This document shows positions 25,315 to 33,952 of a stretch of 64,000 bases of DNA, piece by piece. The stretch lies in the NCBI GenBank assembly GCA_038040445.1, contig JBBPIG010000003.1:248001-312000 (forward strand). Reading direction: 5' to 3'. The notes under the pieces were generated by a model that had not been told where the DNA came from, searched no databases, and saw only the letters and a list, made by a program, of their open reading frames with translations. Made by a program: the position numbers and the translations under genes. Within the stretch, counting starts at the first letter, position 1. Each line of letters opens with the position of its first letter. This DNA comes from Acidobacteriota bacterium. GTDB taxonomy: Bacteria > Acidobacteriota > Blastocatellia > UBA7656.

Positions 25315-25483
25315 CCGCTGCCTGACATACTCGATGATCAAAGGAACAGGCGGCCCAGTCCGAGCAAGCCAACAAGTAAGCCAACGCCATTGACATCACT
25401 CCACAGAACGAGTAGGTTCACGTCACAGTGACCGCGCCCTGGTGGTCAGGTCGCTAACTTTCGTCGCTGAGAGGGCCTGCTCT

Positions 25484-26071
25484 ATGGATAGCGAAGACAC
25501 TTCCCGGCGTTTGTTTCTGATCAAGTCGCTCACAGGGGTAAGCTCAGCGTGGCTCGCGTTGCGGCTTCCGGAGATCGTCGCCGCTCAGGAGCACGCTCAT
25601 CGCGCGATGCAGTCAGCAGCGCCGGTCAAGTTCGAATTTCTCTCCGCCGAACAAGCCGCCGAGGTGGAAGCCGTCGCTGCACAGATCATCCCGACTGATG
25701 ACTCACCCGGCGCTCGCGAAGCGCGCGTGATCTACTTCATCGACCGCGCGTTGACGACCTTCGACAAGGACAAACAGAGCCAATACGTCAAAGGTCTGAA
25801 AGAGCTTCAGTCGAAGCAGAAGAAGATGTTCAAGAACTCGGCGAAGTTTTCCGACCTGAACTCGGAACAACAAATCAAGGTGCTGAAAGCTTTCGAGAAG
25901 AATGAGTTCTTCGAGACGGTTCGCATGCACACGATAGTGGGCTTCTTCGCGGATCCGTCGTACGGCGGCAACTACGACAAGGTCGGCTGGAAACTGATTG
26001 GATTCAAAGACGACTTCTACTTCAAACCGCCGTTCGGTTACTACGATCGTGAGTACAAAGAAGCGCAGTGA
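25484..26071 (+). CDS. Gluconate 2-dehydrogenase subunit 3-family protein, Tat-exported
   Basis: A 195-residue protein from the ATG at 25484 with a twin-arginine signal (SRRLFLIKSLTGVSSAWLAL). The mature part has FEFLSAEQAAEVEAVAAQII, then DDSPGAREARVIYFIDRAL, and ends with a GGNYDKVGWKLIGF block, all standard for the small subunit-3 family. Such proteins escort or stabilise a flavin-containing GMC subunit during export. The next gene encodes that GMC enzyme, 60 bases downstream. A cytochrome c subunit, often the third partner, is absent. Confidence 0.87.
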   Translation: MDSEDTSRRLFLIKSLTGVSSAWLALRLPEIVAAQEHAHRAMQSAAPVKFEFLSAEQAAEVEAVAAQIIPTDDSPGAREARVIYFIDRALTTFDKDKQSQYVKGLKELQSKQKKMFKNSAKFSDLNSEQQIKVLKAFEKNEFFETVRMHTIVGFFADPSYGGNYDKVGWKLIGFKDDFYFKPPFGYYDREYKEAQ

Positions 26072-26131
26072 CCGGCGACGGGGAGACAGGGCGACGGCAC
26101 GAGTAAAGTTCCGTTTTCTGCCGACGTGATT

Positions 26132-27790
26132 ATGAGCGCGCAACAACCTAAGTTTGAAACGCAGACGCAGGTGGACTTCGTCGTTATCGGCGCGGGCGCG
26201 GCGGGCGGAATCATTGCCAAGGAGTTGTCCACCGCCGGATTTCAAGTCGTAGTTCTCGAGCAAGGGCCGTACTTGAAGGAGAAGGACTTCGATCACGACG
26301 AGATAAAACACTTTTGGCAGGCGGCGCTGATAAACGACTGGAAGAAGCAACCCAATAGTTTTCGCAAGACTCCGAAAGCGAAAGCCACGGTTCAACCGGC
26401 AGTCATGTACGGCCGAATGGTGGGCGGGGGCACGGCGCACTTCACGGCGAACTACTGGCGGTTTCACGAAATCGACTTCGTAGAGCGAAGCAAGCTTGGA
26501 ACGATCTCGGGCACGGGCTTCGATGATTGGCCGATTACTTACGCCGAGCTCGAGCCTTATTACACCAAAGCCGAGTGGGAACTCGGAATCTCGGGGCAGC
26601 CGGGGCCGTTCGACCCGCCGCGCTCGAAACCCTACCCGCTGCCGCCGCTGCCAATAAAGTCCGCGGGAGCGCTTCTGGCAAACGGCGCTCGCAAGCTGGG
26701 CTGGCACCCGCAACCCGCGCCAATGGCGATCCTCTCCCAGCCTTATCGCGGACGAAGCGCGTGTTCGCATTGCGGCTTCTGTGAGGGCTATGGCTGCGAG
26801 ATAAAAGCGAAGTCGAGCACGCTTGCGACAGTCATCCCCGAAGCGGAAAAGACCGGCCGTTGCGAGATCCGCTCGGGTAGCTACGTGCGCAAGATCGAGA
26901 CCGATAACGCGGGCCGCGTGACCGGCGTGATTTACTTCGATGAGAAGAAGACCGAGATTTTCCAGCGAGCCAAAGCTGTAGTGTTGTGCGCTAACGGAGC
27001 CGAGACGGCGAGGCTGCTTCTGATTTCCAAGTCGAATCTCTTTCCAAACGGCCTCGCCAATTCGAGTGGAGTTGTCGGCAAGTATCTGATGTTCAACGGA
27101 GGCGGCTTCGCGACTGGAGTCTTCGAGCACGAGCTTAATGAATTCAAAAGCGTGGCGGTGACGCGAATAATACACGACTTTTACGATTCGGACCCGAAGC
27201 GCGGGTTTTATGGCGGCGGCGGGCTCGATGCCCGATTCGATGTCTACCCGATCGGCTACGCGCTTGGAGCGTTGCCGCGCGAAACTCCGCGCTGGGGCGC
27301 GGATTATAAGAAGGCTCTCAAGCAGTATTACACGCGATCGATGTTCACATTCGGGCACACGACTTCGCTGCCGGTTGAACGCAATAGCATTTCGCTCGAT
27401 CCGGAGGCGAAAGACTCGTGGGGTCTGCCGGCGATGCGAGTGACGTACAAGGATCACCCCGACGATCTCAAGATCATGAAGTTCTTTTCAGACCGCGGCA
27501 TGGAGTTGCTCGACGCCGCCGGCGCGACGAAGAGGTGGGCGGGGCCCGTTGAGGAGTCGACCTTCGGGGTTCACCTGCTGGGGACTTGCCGAATGGGAAA
27601 TGATCCAAAGAGATCAGTGGTGAACAAGTATCACCGCGCTCACGATCTGGCGAATCTTTTCATCTGCGATGGGAGCAGCTTCGTGACATCGGGACGCGGT
27701 CAGCCTACGTGCACGATACAAGCGCTCGCGTATCGCGCTTCTGATCACATCATTCGAATGGCTAAGAATGGAGAGATTAAAAGCGCTTAA
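26132..27790 (+). CDS. GMC-family FAD oxidoreductase
   Basis: A 552-residue flavoprotein. The FAD-binding Rossmann motif is VVIGAGAAGGIIAKEL near residue 17; GRMVGGGTAHFTANYWR is the second GMC signature. A cysteine cluster follows in CSHCGFCEGYGC. The C-terminal VHLLGTCRMG and DGSSFVTSGRGQPTCTIQAL blocks hold the active-site region. It likely oxidises a sugar or polyol. It has no signal of its own and would be exported with its Tat-signalled partner. ATG at 26132 is preferred to the GTG two codons earlier. The long minus-strand ORF across it is a shadow. Confidence 0.9.
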   Translation: MSAQQPKFETQTQVDFVVIGAGAAGGIIAKELSTAGFQVVVLEQGPYLKEKDFDHDEIKHFWQAALINDWKKQPNSFRKTPKAKATVQPAVMYGRMVGGGTAHFTANYWRFHEIDFVERSKLGTISGTGFDDWPITYAELEPYYTKAEWELGISGQPGPFDPPRSKPYPLPPLPIKSAGALLANGARKLGWHPQPAPMAILSQPYRGRSACSHCGFCEGYGCEIKAKSSTLATVIPEAEKTGRCEIRSGSYVRKIETDNAGRVTGVIYFDEKKTEIFQRAKAVVLCANGAETARLLLISKSNLFPNGLANSSGVVGKYLMFNGGGFATGVFEHELNEFKSVAVTRIIHDFYDSDPKRGFYGGGGLDARFDVYPIGYALGALPRETPRWGADYKKALKQYYTRSMFTFGHTTSLPVERNSISLDPEAKDSWGLPAMRVTYKDHPDDLKIMKFFSDRGMELLDAAGATKRWAGPVEESTFGVHLLGTCRMGNDPKRSVVNKYHRAHDLANLFICDGSSFVTSGRGQPTCTIQALAYRASDHIIRMAKNGEIKSA

Positions 27791-27827
27791 GGAACTCGCC
27801 ACAAAGACGCGAAGGCACAAAGAGCCA

Positions 27828-28034
27828 CTAACCCATCGGATGCCGGCGAGCGTAACGGTACGCAGTGAAAGCCGAGATGATGTGGCACACCCAGCCGAAC
27901 CATCCGCCTGTCCCAATCCAGATTCCCGGCGTGACGATCAGCCAGAAGATTCCGCGAAGGATCTTGCCGTTGTAGATCTGCCCTATCCCTGGGATGAAGA
28001 AGCTCAAAACCGCCGCTATGCCCGGGTCTCTCAT
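27828..28034 (-). CDS. TM2-like small membrane protein
   Basis: A 68-residue protein starting at ATG 28034 behind a GGGGGAA site. PGIAAVLSFFIPGIGQIYNG is the TM2-domain start, followed by a second hydrophobic span (IFWLIVTPGIWIGTGGWFGW) and a basic tail. Function unknown. It is convergent with the GMC gene, and a fragment of the AAGGCAC repeat lies between them. Confidence 0.75.
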   Translation of the reverse strand: MRDPGIAAVLSFFIPGIGQIYNGKILRGIFWLIVTPGIWIGTGGWFGWVCHIISAFTAYRYARRHPMG

Positions 28035-28286
28035 GTTTCCCCCGACTGTCGTACGAAGCATGGCAGGTGAAAGGTTCGCTGAGTTGCGTAGGGCTACACT
28101 TGTGGTCTTGTTCTGTCAGTATTGACTTCAGCTTCGGAAACAGCCGGCAGAGTCCTATCTTGGATCCAATTAGGACACCGCCGTAATCTTCCCTGATTGC
28201 GTCAAGTGGTCCTAAACCCTAGTCTGCGTGCGCGGGGGTGCAACAGAAACTTGCATTCGATCCTCAAACCTCCTGCGTACTAATGC

Positions 28287-28868
28287 ATGGTGGGGTGGGA
28301 AGGAACAATCACATTGGATAAGGCGACGGCAGCCCGGCTTGATGACACGCTGGAAAGCTCGGCGCTTGGCGACGAGTTGGCTTTCGAGCAGATCGTTCGC
28401 CAGCACCAGGGAATGGTCTTCGGCCTGGCCTGTCACTTTCTGCGAGACCGGTCGCTGGCTGAGGAGCTAGCTCAGGAGGTTTTTATGAATCTGCACCAGA
28501 ACCTCCACTCAATAAAGTCGCCGGAACACCTCACGTTCTGGTTACGCAAGGTTACCAGCCATCGCTGCATCGACCAGGCTCGGCGGCAGAAGGTCAGGCC
28601 TCAGGTCAGCCTCGATGATGTGCCGGAACCGGTGGCCAAGTCTGCTGAGAACGATCTTTTTCTTTCGGAGATGCTTCGGCGAGTGGTAGACACGCTGTCC
28701 GAGAAAGCGCGATTAGTGGTGATACTTCGCTACCAGGAAGACCTCGATCCGGTGGAAATCGCCAAAGTGCTGGATATGCCGCTCAACACAGTGAAGAGCC
28801 ATCTGCGGCGCTCGCTGTCGATTCTGAGAGACAAGTTGAGCCGCACGTTGGGGGAGATAACGATATGA
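28287..28868 (+). CDS. ECF RNA polymerase sigma factor
   Basis: A 193-residue sigma-70 family regulator. Region 2 spans LAFEQIVRQHQGMVFGLACH through HLTFWLRKVTSHRCIDQARR; region 4 has KARLVVILRYQEDLDPVEIA and the helix-turn-helix LNTVKSHLRRSLSIL. It directs transcription of a small regulon, most likely including its own operon. The start is ATG at 28287 or a TTG nine codons later. It overlaps the next gene by four bases (ATGA), typical of a sigma/anti-sigma pair. Confidence 0.93.
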   Translation: MVGWEGTITLDKATAARLDDTLESSALGDELAFEQIVRQHQGMVFGLACHFLRDRSLAEELAQEVFMNLHQNLHSIKSPEHLTFWLRKVTSHRCIDQARRQKVRPQVSLDDVPEPVAKSAENDLFLSEMLRRVVDTLSEKARLVVILRYQEDLDPVEIAKVLDMPLNTVKSHLRRSLSILRDKLSRTLGEITI

Positions 28869-29422
28869 GCCGTCTTGATGATGAATTGAGAAATGCCTTC
28901 AGACGCGAGCCGCCGCCGGCTGATTTCACGGAACACCTTCTCCGGCGAGTTGCTCAGCAGCCCGCTCCTAAGCCGGCCTGGTGGCAGAGGCTCGCGATGC
29001 TGCTCGATCCACCGAAGCTGAGATGGGTCGCGATCGGTGTCACCGCGTCGTTGTTGTTGGCAGTAGGCGCGGCACAATACCGCAAGCTTCATCAAGTCGT
29101 GGTCAACGATGACGGCAAGGTCGCGAAAAATTTCCCCGCCGCCGCGGAAGCCAACAAGAGTCCGGAGCACGCGGCGCAGCCGCCGGTCAATGATCGTTCT
29201 CAATCGAAGGCGACTAGTTCCGATCCGGCTTCGAAACCGCGACGCAGCGGCGTCGCCTCTTCAACGAATCATCGGCTCACCCTGGCTCGATTGCAGAGGG
29301 AGCGAGAGCTGAGAGCTGAAGGTGAAGCCGCCAAGGAGAAGCTAATGCTGGCGCTCCACATAGCCAGCAGCGCTCTCAACGACGCGCAGAAGGCGATTCA
29401 CGATGACAGCCCCAAGCCTTAG
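28865..29422 (+). CDS. Membrane-anchored putative anti-sigma factor
   Basis: A 185-residue protein. A short cytoplasmic N-terminal part (SRLDDELRNAFRREPPPADF) of the kind that binds sigma factors is followed by one membrane span near residues 56-71 (VAIGVTASLLLAVGAA). The rest is a disordered K/S/P-rich periplasmic linker and a C-terminal helix. No zinc-binding HxxxCxxC is present. The call rests on overlap with the sigma gene and on topology. Confidence 0.7.
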   Translation: MSRLDDELRNAFRREPPPADFTEHLLRRVAQQPAPKPAWWQRLAMLLDPPKLRWVAIGVTASLLLAVGAAQYRKLHQVVVNDDGKVAKNFPAAAEANKSPEHAAQPPVNDRSQSKATSSDPASKPRRSGVASSTNHRLTLARLQRERELRAEGEAAKEKLMLALHIASSALNDAQKAIHDDSPKP

Positions 29423-29457
29423 CTGAAAAGAAATCTTGCAGTACCCACGGAGGACTT

Positions 29458-30156
29458 ATGAAATTGCTTATAACCAAATCAGTGAGAGCGATCGCGCTTT
29501 GCTCGGCGCTCGCGGTTCTGGCGGCGGCGCCAGCCTACGCGCAAGACCCGGCAAAGGTAGACATGAGCCACCTCGACAAGTTCGCCGAGCGTGCGGATAA
29601 GGTCATTAACGTGACGGTGGACGAACAACTCTTGCGCCTGGCCGCTTCCTTTCTCAACGAGAAGCGATCACCTGATGAGGCGAAAATCAAAGAACTCATT
29701 CTTGGCTTGAAAGGCGTCTTCGTTAAACGGTTCGAGTTCGAAAAGGACAACGAATACACGATGGCCGATGTCGATTCGATTCGGACGCAGTTAAACGCGC
29801 CGGGATGGTCACACGTTGCCAATGTGCGCAGCAAACGCGAAGGCAACTACGACGTCGTTATCATGAGCGAGGGCAGCATCATCAGAGGGCTCGCCGTGCT
29901 GGCTGCAGAACCGAAGGCCTTCACTGTCGTCAACATCGTCGGCCCGATCGATCTTGCGAAGCTTTCGGAACTCGAAGGCAAGTTCGGCATTCCGCACTTC
30001 GGGCTGGAGCAGATACCGGGCATGACAGTCACAGACAAGAAGAAGGACAAGAAACCGGAACCGGACAACCCGGAACAGCAGACCACGGATGCTGCAAAAC
30101 GTCCCGAGAAGAAACCGCCAACGCTCGTACGCGGCGAAAAGCCTCCAACGGAGTAA
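29458..30156 (+). CDS. Exported DUF4252 protein (first copy)
   Basis: A 232-residue protein with a signal peptide (about 1-29, ending APAYAQ). The mature DUF4252 domain has KELILGLKGVFVKRFEF, GWSHVANVRSKREGNYDVVI and SIIRGLAVLAAEPKAFTVVN. A disordered K/P/E-rich tail follows from about residue 195. The role of DUF4252 is unknown. An excellent GGAGG ribosome site precedes it. It belongs to the sigma/anti-sigma operon. Confidence 0.85.
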   Translation: MKLLITKSVRAIALCSALAVLAAAPAYAQDPAKVDMSHLDKFAERADKVINVTVDEQLLRLAASFLNEKRSPDEAKIKELILGLKGVFVKRFEFEKDNEYTMADVDSIRTQLNAPGWSHVANVRSKREGNYDVVIMSEGSIIRGLAVLAAEPKAFTVVNIVGPIDLAKLSELEGKFGIPHFGLEQIPGMTVTDKKKDKKPEPDNPEQQTTDAAKRPEKKPPTLVRGEKPPTE

Positions 30157-30162
30157 CCAGCC

Positions 30163-30780
30163 ATGACTACATCAAAGAGACTCTTCACTCGATTCTCGAT
30201 CACGATCATGCTGGTGTCGCTCGTGCCGGGGATTGCGTTAGCCGGCGATGAGAGCTTCAACTCGGTGGTCAAACACATCAAGACGAATTACCACGCTAAG
30301 CAGCAAGGCTTCTTCGGAGCGATGATGCTTGCCAGATTCGCGGTCAAGATCATCAAGCCGGCGGGCGTCAAGAGTTTCAAGGTCGTGCTGCTGCGGGACC
30401 TCGATTATTCCGAGGCGCCCGGCCCTCAGGGCGGTGAGTTTCATTCGTTCATCAACAGCAAGATCGACCCGCGTTGGGCGCCGCTGGTGAAGTACAGCTC
30501 GCCGCGCGAACGGCAGTGGTCATACGTGTACGTGATGCGCGAAAAGGAAGACGTGAAGTTGCTAGTTGTCACGCTTCAGCAGAGAGACGCAGTTGTGCTT
30601 CAGACGAAGTTCAGTCCGGAAAAGCTGGTCGAGTTCATGAACAATCCTCAGATCATGGGCATATCGCTCAATAGCGACAACAGGTCGAAGGGTAACGCAA
30701 TTGGAACCGCCGATGCCGACGAAGATGATGACGCCGGTTCGCAAAAGCAAAAGCCGGTTGTTGCAAAACCGCCGGAATGA
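30163..30780 (+). CDS. Exported DUF4252-like protein (second copy)
   Basis: A 205-residue protein with a signal peptide (about 1-27). The region IKPAGVKSFKVVLLRDLDYS, WSYVYVMREKEDVKLLVVTL and VVLQTKFSPEKLVEFMN resembles the first copy weakly but in the same order, so it is likely a diverged paralog. The two are six bases apart. A D/E-rich tail ends the protein. Probably works with the first copy in the envelope under control of the sigma factor. Confidence 0.75.
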   Translation: MTTSKRLFTRFSITIMLVSLVPGIALAGDESFNSVVKHIKTNYHAKQQGFFGAMMLARFAVKIIKPAGVKSFKVVLLRDLDYSEAPGPQGGEFHSFINSKIDPRWAPLVKYSSPRERQWSYVYVMREKEDVKLLVVTLQQRDAVVLQTKFSPEKLVEFMNNPQIMGISLNSDNRSKGNAIGTADADEDDDAGSQKQKPVVAKPPE

Positions 30781-30820
30781 CTCATCGCCTTTGCTAGTGG
30801 AAGCGGGGTTTATCCGCGCA

Positions 30821-30925
30821 AATCAGCCGAATCAGTGTCATCCGTGGTCTATGCGGCGCTGGCAATGCGACTCTTGTGAACTCATAGACCACCGATGACA
30901 CTGATTTGACGGATTCTCACGGATT
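30821..30925. repeat. Inverted repeat between the DUF4252 and biotin-carrier genes
   Basis: The left arm (30827-30853, AATCAGTGTCATCCGTGG core) and right arm (30882-30911, CCACCGATGACACTGATT core) are reverse complements with a 28-base loop. It lies between convergent genes. No T-run is seen. Confidence 0.75.
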
Positions 30926-30932
30926 CAGTGGC

Positions 30933-31427
30933 TTATTCGACTACGGCGAGTACCTGATTAGCGTTGACGGTCGCTCCTTCAACGACGCGAACCTCCACAA
31001 CGCGGCCCGACTTTGGTGACTTGATTTCGTTTTGCATCTTCATCGCTTCGACTACTATGACACCTTGACCCATCGCTACTTCATCGCCCGCGGCAAGCAG
31101 CACCCGGACAACTTTTCCGGGCATGGGCGCGACCAGGCTTTGCCGGCCTTCGATTCCGTGCTCGATGGCCGGGCGACGGTGCTTTCTGTCTATGATGGTT
31201 GTCGAAAAGAAATGGCCGGCGAGCTCCACACGAAGCGAGTTGGGCTCGATCGCCCACACGTTCGCCTCGTAGACTCGGTCCCCGGCTAGAAATGTATACA
31301 CGCCTTCTTCGGGAGAGAGGACTTCCAGGTCGTATTTGCGGGGGCCGACGCGAGCCTGGACGCGTCCGTTGCGCTGTTCAAGCTCGACACTAACTTCGCG
31401 GCCGTGGATTTCTACTTCGTATTTCAT
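30933..31427 (-). CDS. Biotin carboxyl carrier subunit of an acyl-CoA carboxylase
   Basis: A 164-residue protein. The C-terminal biotinyl domain (about 95-164) has VAPMPGKVVRVL and the biotinylation motif EAMKM with K130. The N-terminal 90 residues are a beta-rich domain like the linker of single-chain acyl-CoA carboxylase alpha chains (FLAGDRVYEANVW). It carries the carboxyl group from the biotin carboxylase encoded 73 bases upstream to a carboxyltransferase that is not in the window. It looks like a split alpha subunit rather than AccB of fatty acid synthesis. Confidence 0.9.
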   Translation of the reverse strand: MKYEVEIHGREVSVELEQRNGRVQARVGPRKYDLEVLSPEEGVYTFLAGDRVYEANVWAIEPNSLRVELAGHFFSTTIIDRKHRRPAIEHGIEGRQSLVAPMPGKVVRVLLAAGDEVAMGQGVIVVEAMKMQNEIKSPKSGRVVEVRVVEGATVNANQVLAVVE

Positions 31428-31500
31428 ATCGACGTGGCAAGCGTTATTAGCCTGTATGGCGTTTCCTTAACTCGTGAACGCATACAGACTAAAGTCCGTG

Positions 31501-33012
31501 CTACCTCCTCTGCGCGACGCGGCGGGAGAGCTTCCAGCGACTCTCGATCCGAGCCGAACTCGTTGCATCGGGCAGCTTAGTGATCGATTTCGCGTGCAAG
31601 ATCGATGCAATGGCGGCAATATCCGCGAGCGTCGCTTCATGTTCACCGGCTGCTTCGCGGGCGCGCAGACCGGAGCTCAGAAACCGATCGATGAATCCGG
31701 TATCAAACTCGGCACGGCGAAACTCTTCGTTCCGAACAACCGCGCGGAAGAACGGCACTGTAGTGCGTATGCCTTCGATCGTGTACTCGTTCAGAACTCG
31801 CGACAGCCGGTTGATCGCGGCCTCTCTAGTTTCGGCCCACACGCAAAGCTTGGCGAGAAGCGGATCGTAGTAGATCGGCACTTCCCATCCTTGATAGCTG
31901 CCGCTGTCGTAGCGCACGCCGGGACCGGCCGGCGTCACCAGCTTTGTGATTCTCCCGGGGCTCGGCAGAAAACCATTCTCCGAATCTTCCGCATAGATGC
32001 GGCATTCGATCGCAGTTCCACGCATTACTATGTCATCCTGGTTGAAAGACAGCTTCTCTCCCGCTGCTACTCTTATTTGTTCGTGAACGAGGTCGCGGCC
32101 CGTGACCAACTCGGTCACCGGATGCTCAACCTGAAGGCGCGTGTTCATTTCGAGGAAGTAGAAGTTGCGCTCACGATCAACCAGGAACTCAATCGTTCCC
32201 GCGTTGACGTAGCCAGCCGAGCGCGCGATGGTGACGGCGGCTTCGCCCATGCGCGCCCGCAGTTGGGCGTCGACGATCGGGGAAGGGCATTCCTCGAGCA
32301 CCTTCTGATGCCGCCGTTGAAGCGAACATTCGCGTTCGCCGAGGTAAACGATATTTCCGAAGCGGTCGCCGATCAGTTGAATCTCGATGTGCCGCGGCGA
32401 ATCAATATACTTCTCGATGTAGAGGGAAGCGTCGTTGAAGCTCGACGCGGCCTCAGATCCGGCAAGTGAAAAAGCGCTTGCGATCTCATCGCGCGAGCGG
32501 ACCACTCGCAAGCCCTTCCCTCCGCCGCCCGAAGCGGCTTTTAGGATGATGGGATAGCCAATCTCGCCGGCGAGCCGCTCGGCTTCTTCTACTGATGTAA
32601 GCGGCGAGATTGTTCCGGGCACCACGACAGCGCCTGCTGCCTGGGCGGTCCGTCTGGCGCTCGTCTTTGAGCCCATCAACTTCATCGCCGCCGCGGGCGG
32701 ACCTATCAGCACGAGGCCGGCACGTTCAACCGCTTCGGCAAACTCGGCACTCTCAGACAGGAAGCCGTAGCCCGGGTGAATCGCTTCGGCGCCGGACGTC
32801 TTGGCGGCGGCGATGATCTTGTCGATGACCAGGTAGCTTTCGTTAGAAGGCGAAGCGCCGACGTGAATGGCTTGATCGGCGACGCGAACGTGCAGCGATG
32901 CGCGATCGGCGTCTGAGTAAACCGCGATCGGCGAGATGCCCATCTCGCGACACGCACGTGCTATGCGCACCGCGATTTCCCCGCGATTGGCTATCAGCAG
33001 TTTCTTAAACAT
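31501..33012 (-). CDS. accC: Biotin carboxylase subunit of acetyl-/acyl-CoA carboxylase
   Basis: A 503-residue ATP-grasp enzyme that carboxylates biotin with bicarbonate and ATP. It starts MFKKLLIANRGEIAVRIARA at ATG 33012 (the open frame runs 16 codons further upstream, but the conserved start fits 33012). KAASGGGGKGLRVVRSRDEI is the ATP-binding glycine loop; FLEMNTRLQVEHPVTE holds catalytic residues. About 50 residues beyond the usual C-terminus are unassigned. Paired with the carrier gene next door; no carboxyltransferase is nearby, so the acyl-CoA substrate is open. The symbol is by family; a propionyl- or other acyl-CoA carboxylase is equally possible. Confidence 0.92.
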   Translation of the reverse strand: MFKKLLIANRGEIAVRIARACREMGISPIAVYSDADRASLHVRVADQAIHVGASPSNESYLVIDKIIAAAKTSGAEAIHPGYGFLSESAEFAEAVERAGLVLIGPPAAAMKLMGSKTSARRTAQAAGAVVVPGTISPLTSVEEAERLAGEIGYPIILKAASGGGGKGLRVVRSRDEIASAFSLAGSEAASSFNDASLYIEKYIDSPRHIEIQLIGDRFGNIVYLGERECSLQRRHQKVLEECPSPIVDAQLRARMGEAAVTIARSAGYVNAGTIEFLVDRERNFYFLEMNTRLQVEHPVTELVTGRDLVHEQIRVAAGEKLSFNQDDIVMRGTAIECRIYAEDSENGFLPSPGRITKLVTPAGPGVRYDSGSYQGWEVPIYYDPLLAKLCVWAETREAAINRLSRVLNEYTIEGIRTTVPFFRAVVRNEEFRRAEFDTGFIDRFLSSGLRAREAAGEHEATLADIAAIASILHAKSITKLPDATSSARIESRWKLSRRVAQRR

Positions 33013-33093
33013 TGAGGCGAAGGAGAGTCTAAACGAAAAAGGCAAAAGTGAACATGTCACCTTTGCCCTTCCAATATTCGAACATTCAGACTG

Positions 33094-33123
33094 GGGGAGC
33101 AGGCAGAAAATGCCTGCGCTCCC
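33094..33123. repeat. Short hairpin with GGGAGC/GCTCCC arms
   Basis: GGGAGCAGGCA pairs with TGCCT and GCTCCC around a GAAAA loop, with a small bulge. It lies between the zinc-ribbon gene and accC on the minus strand. No T-run on either side, so a terminator role is unproven. Confidence 0.5.
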
Positions 33124-33148
33124 AGGTGGGTTCTTACTTCTTCACTGC

Positions 33149-33922
33149 TCAGCGGAGCTGTTGAACTGCCGGTTGGTTCTTAACCTCAGAGTTTGTGAAA
33201 AGTGTCCCGTCGCGCATTACTATGTCGTCGTCGGTGCCGACTACACCGTCAGGCCCGGCCGAACGCAATTCGAAATTGCGAAACTGTATCACGGTAGTCT
33301 CGATCGAACGGTCCGCGATAGCGCCGGCGTAGCTCTGATACTTGATGCTTCGGTCCCAATAGTCGGCGGGCAACGACTCGCCAATCGCCCGCTTGTACTC
33401 CTGCGCGTTGCGCGGATACGAGCCGTTAGGGTCGTTGCGTTTGTACTCTTCGAGCAGGCTCGCAACGTAGTACATTGCGCTGTTGGTTGCAGCTCGCTGC
33501 CGGAGCAAGTAGTTATCCAGTGCTTGCGGAATGTGAGCGATGCCGTAAGCGGCTAAGACCAGGCTTGCGGCGGTTGTGACAGCCAGCGTCGCGGCTGCGG
33601 TCTTGTAGCCGCCGTACCAACCGGGGTCCTGCCTGGCAAGCCGAACCGCGCGCCACGCGGACCAGATCACAAGCAACCCCGCAAGAGCCAGCCACTTGGT
33701 TGCGACCAGCGCTGCGCCGACGACCAGGATCAACAAAACCACCGACGTGAACGCCGGTCCCAGCCGTTGAACCTTGATAGGCGTTTCGTCGAGCGGCTCG
33801 CCGACAAATCGCGCCCCGCAGCCGCATTGCCGTGCCCCGCGAAGCACTAACGCTCCGCAACACGGGCAAAGCATTGCCTGGGTGCTGTTGACCTTCTTTT
33901 GAATTTCAAGTCTCGAGGTCAC
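33149..33922 (-). CDS. Zinc-ribbon membrane protein of unknown function
   Basis: A 257-residue protein. CPCC and CGCG around residues 19-35 form a zinc ribbon (CPCCGALVLRGARQCGCG). Two or three membrane spans follow (FTSVVLLILVVGAALVATKW and ATLAVTTAASLVLAAYGIAH). The C-terminal part has SAGPDGVVGTDDDIVM, which looks like the calcium-binding tail of type II pseudopilins (GspG). A pseudopilin-like periplasmic domain on a zinc-ribbon membrane anchor is the best description; the exact role is unknown. Confidence 0.7.
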   Translation of the reverse strand: MTSRLEIQKKVNSTQAMLCPCCGALVLRGARQCGCGARFVGEPLDETPIKVQRLGPAFTSVVLLILVVGAALVATKWLALAGLLVIWSAWRAVRLARQDPGWYGGYKTAAATLAVTTAASLVLAAYGIAHIPQALDNYLLRQRAATNSAMYYVASLLEEYKRNDPNGSYPRNAQEYKRAIGESLPADYWDRSIKYQSYAGAIADRSIETTVIQFRNFELRSAGPDGVVGTDDDIVMRDGTLFTNSEVKNQPAVQQLR

Positions 33923-33952
33923 GTTATCCCTTCCTTACTCAGAAACCAAAAT

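Noticed and set aside
25703-27457. 584-residue minus-strand ORF
   Set aside because: It lies over the subunit-3 and GMC genes, is arginine-rich and has no domain.
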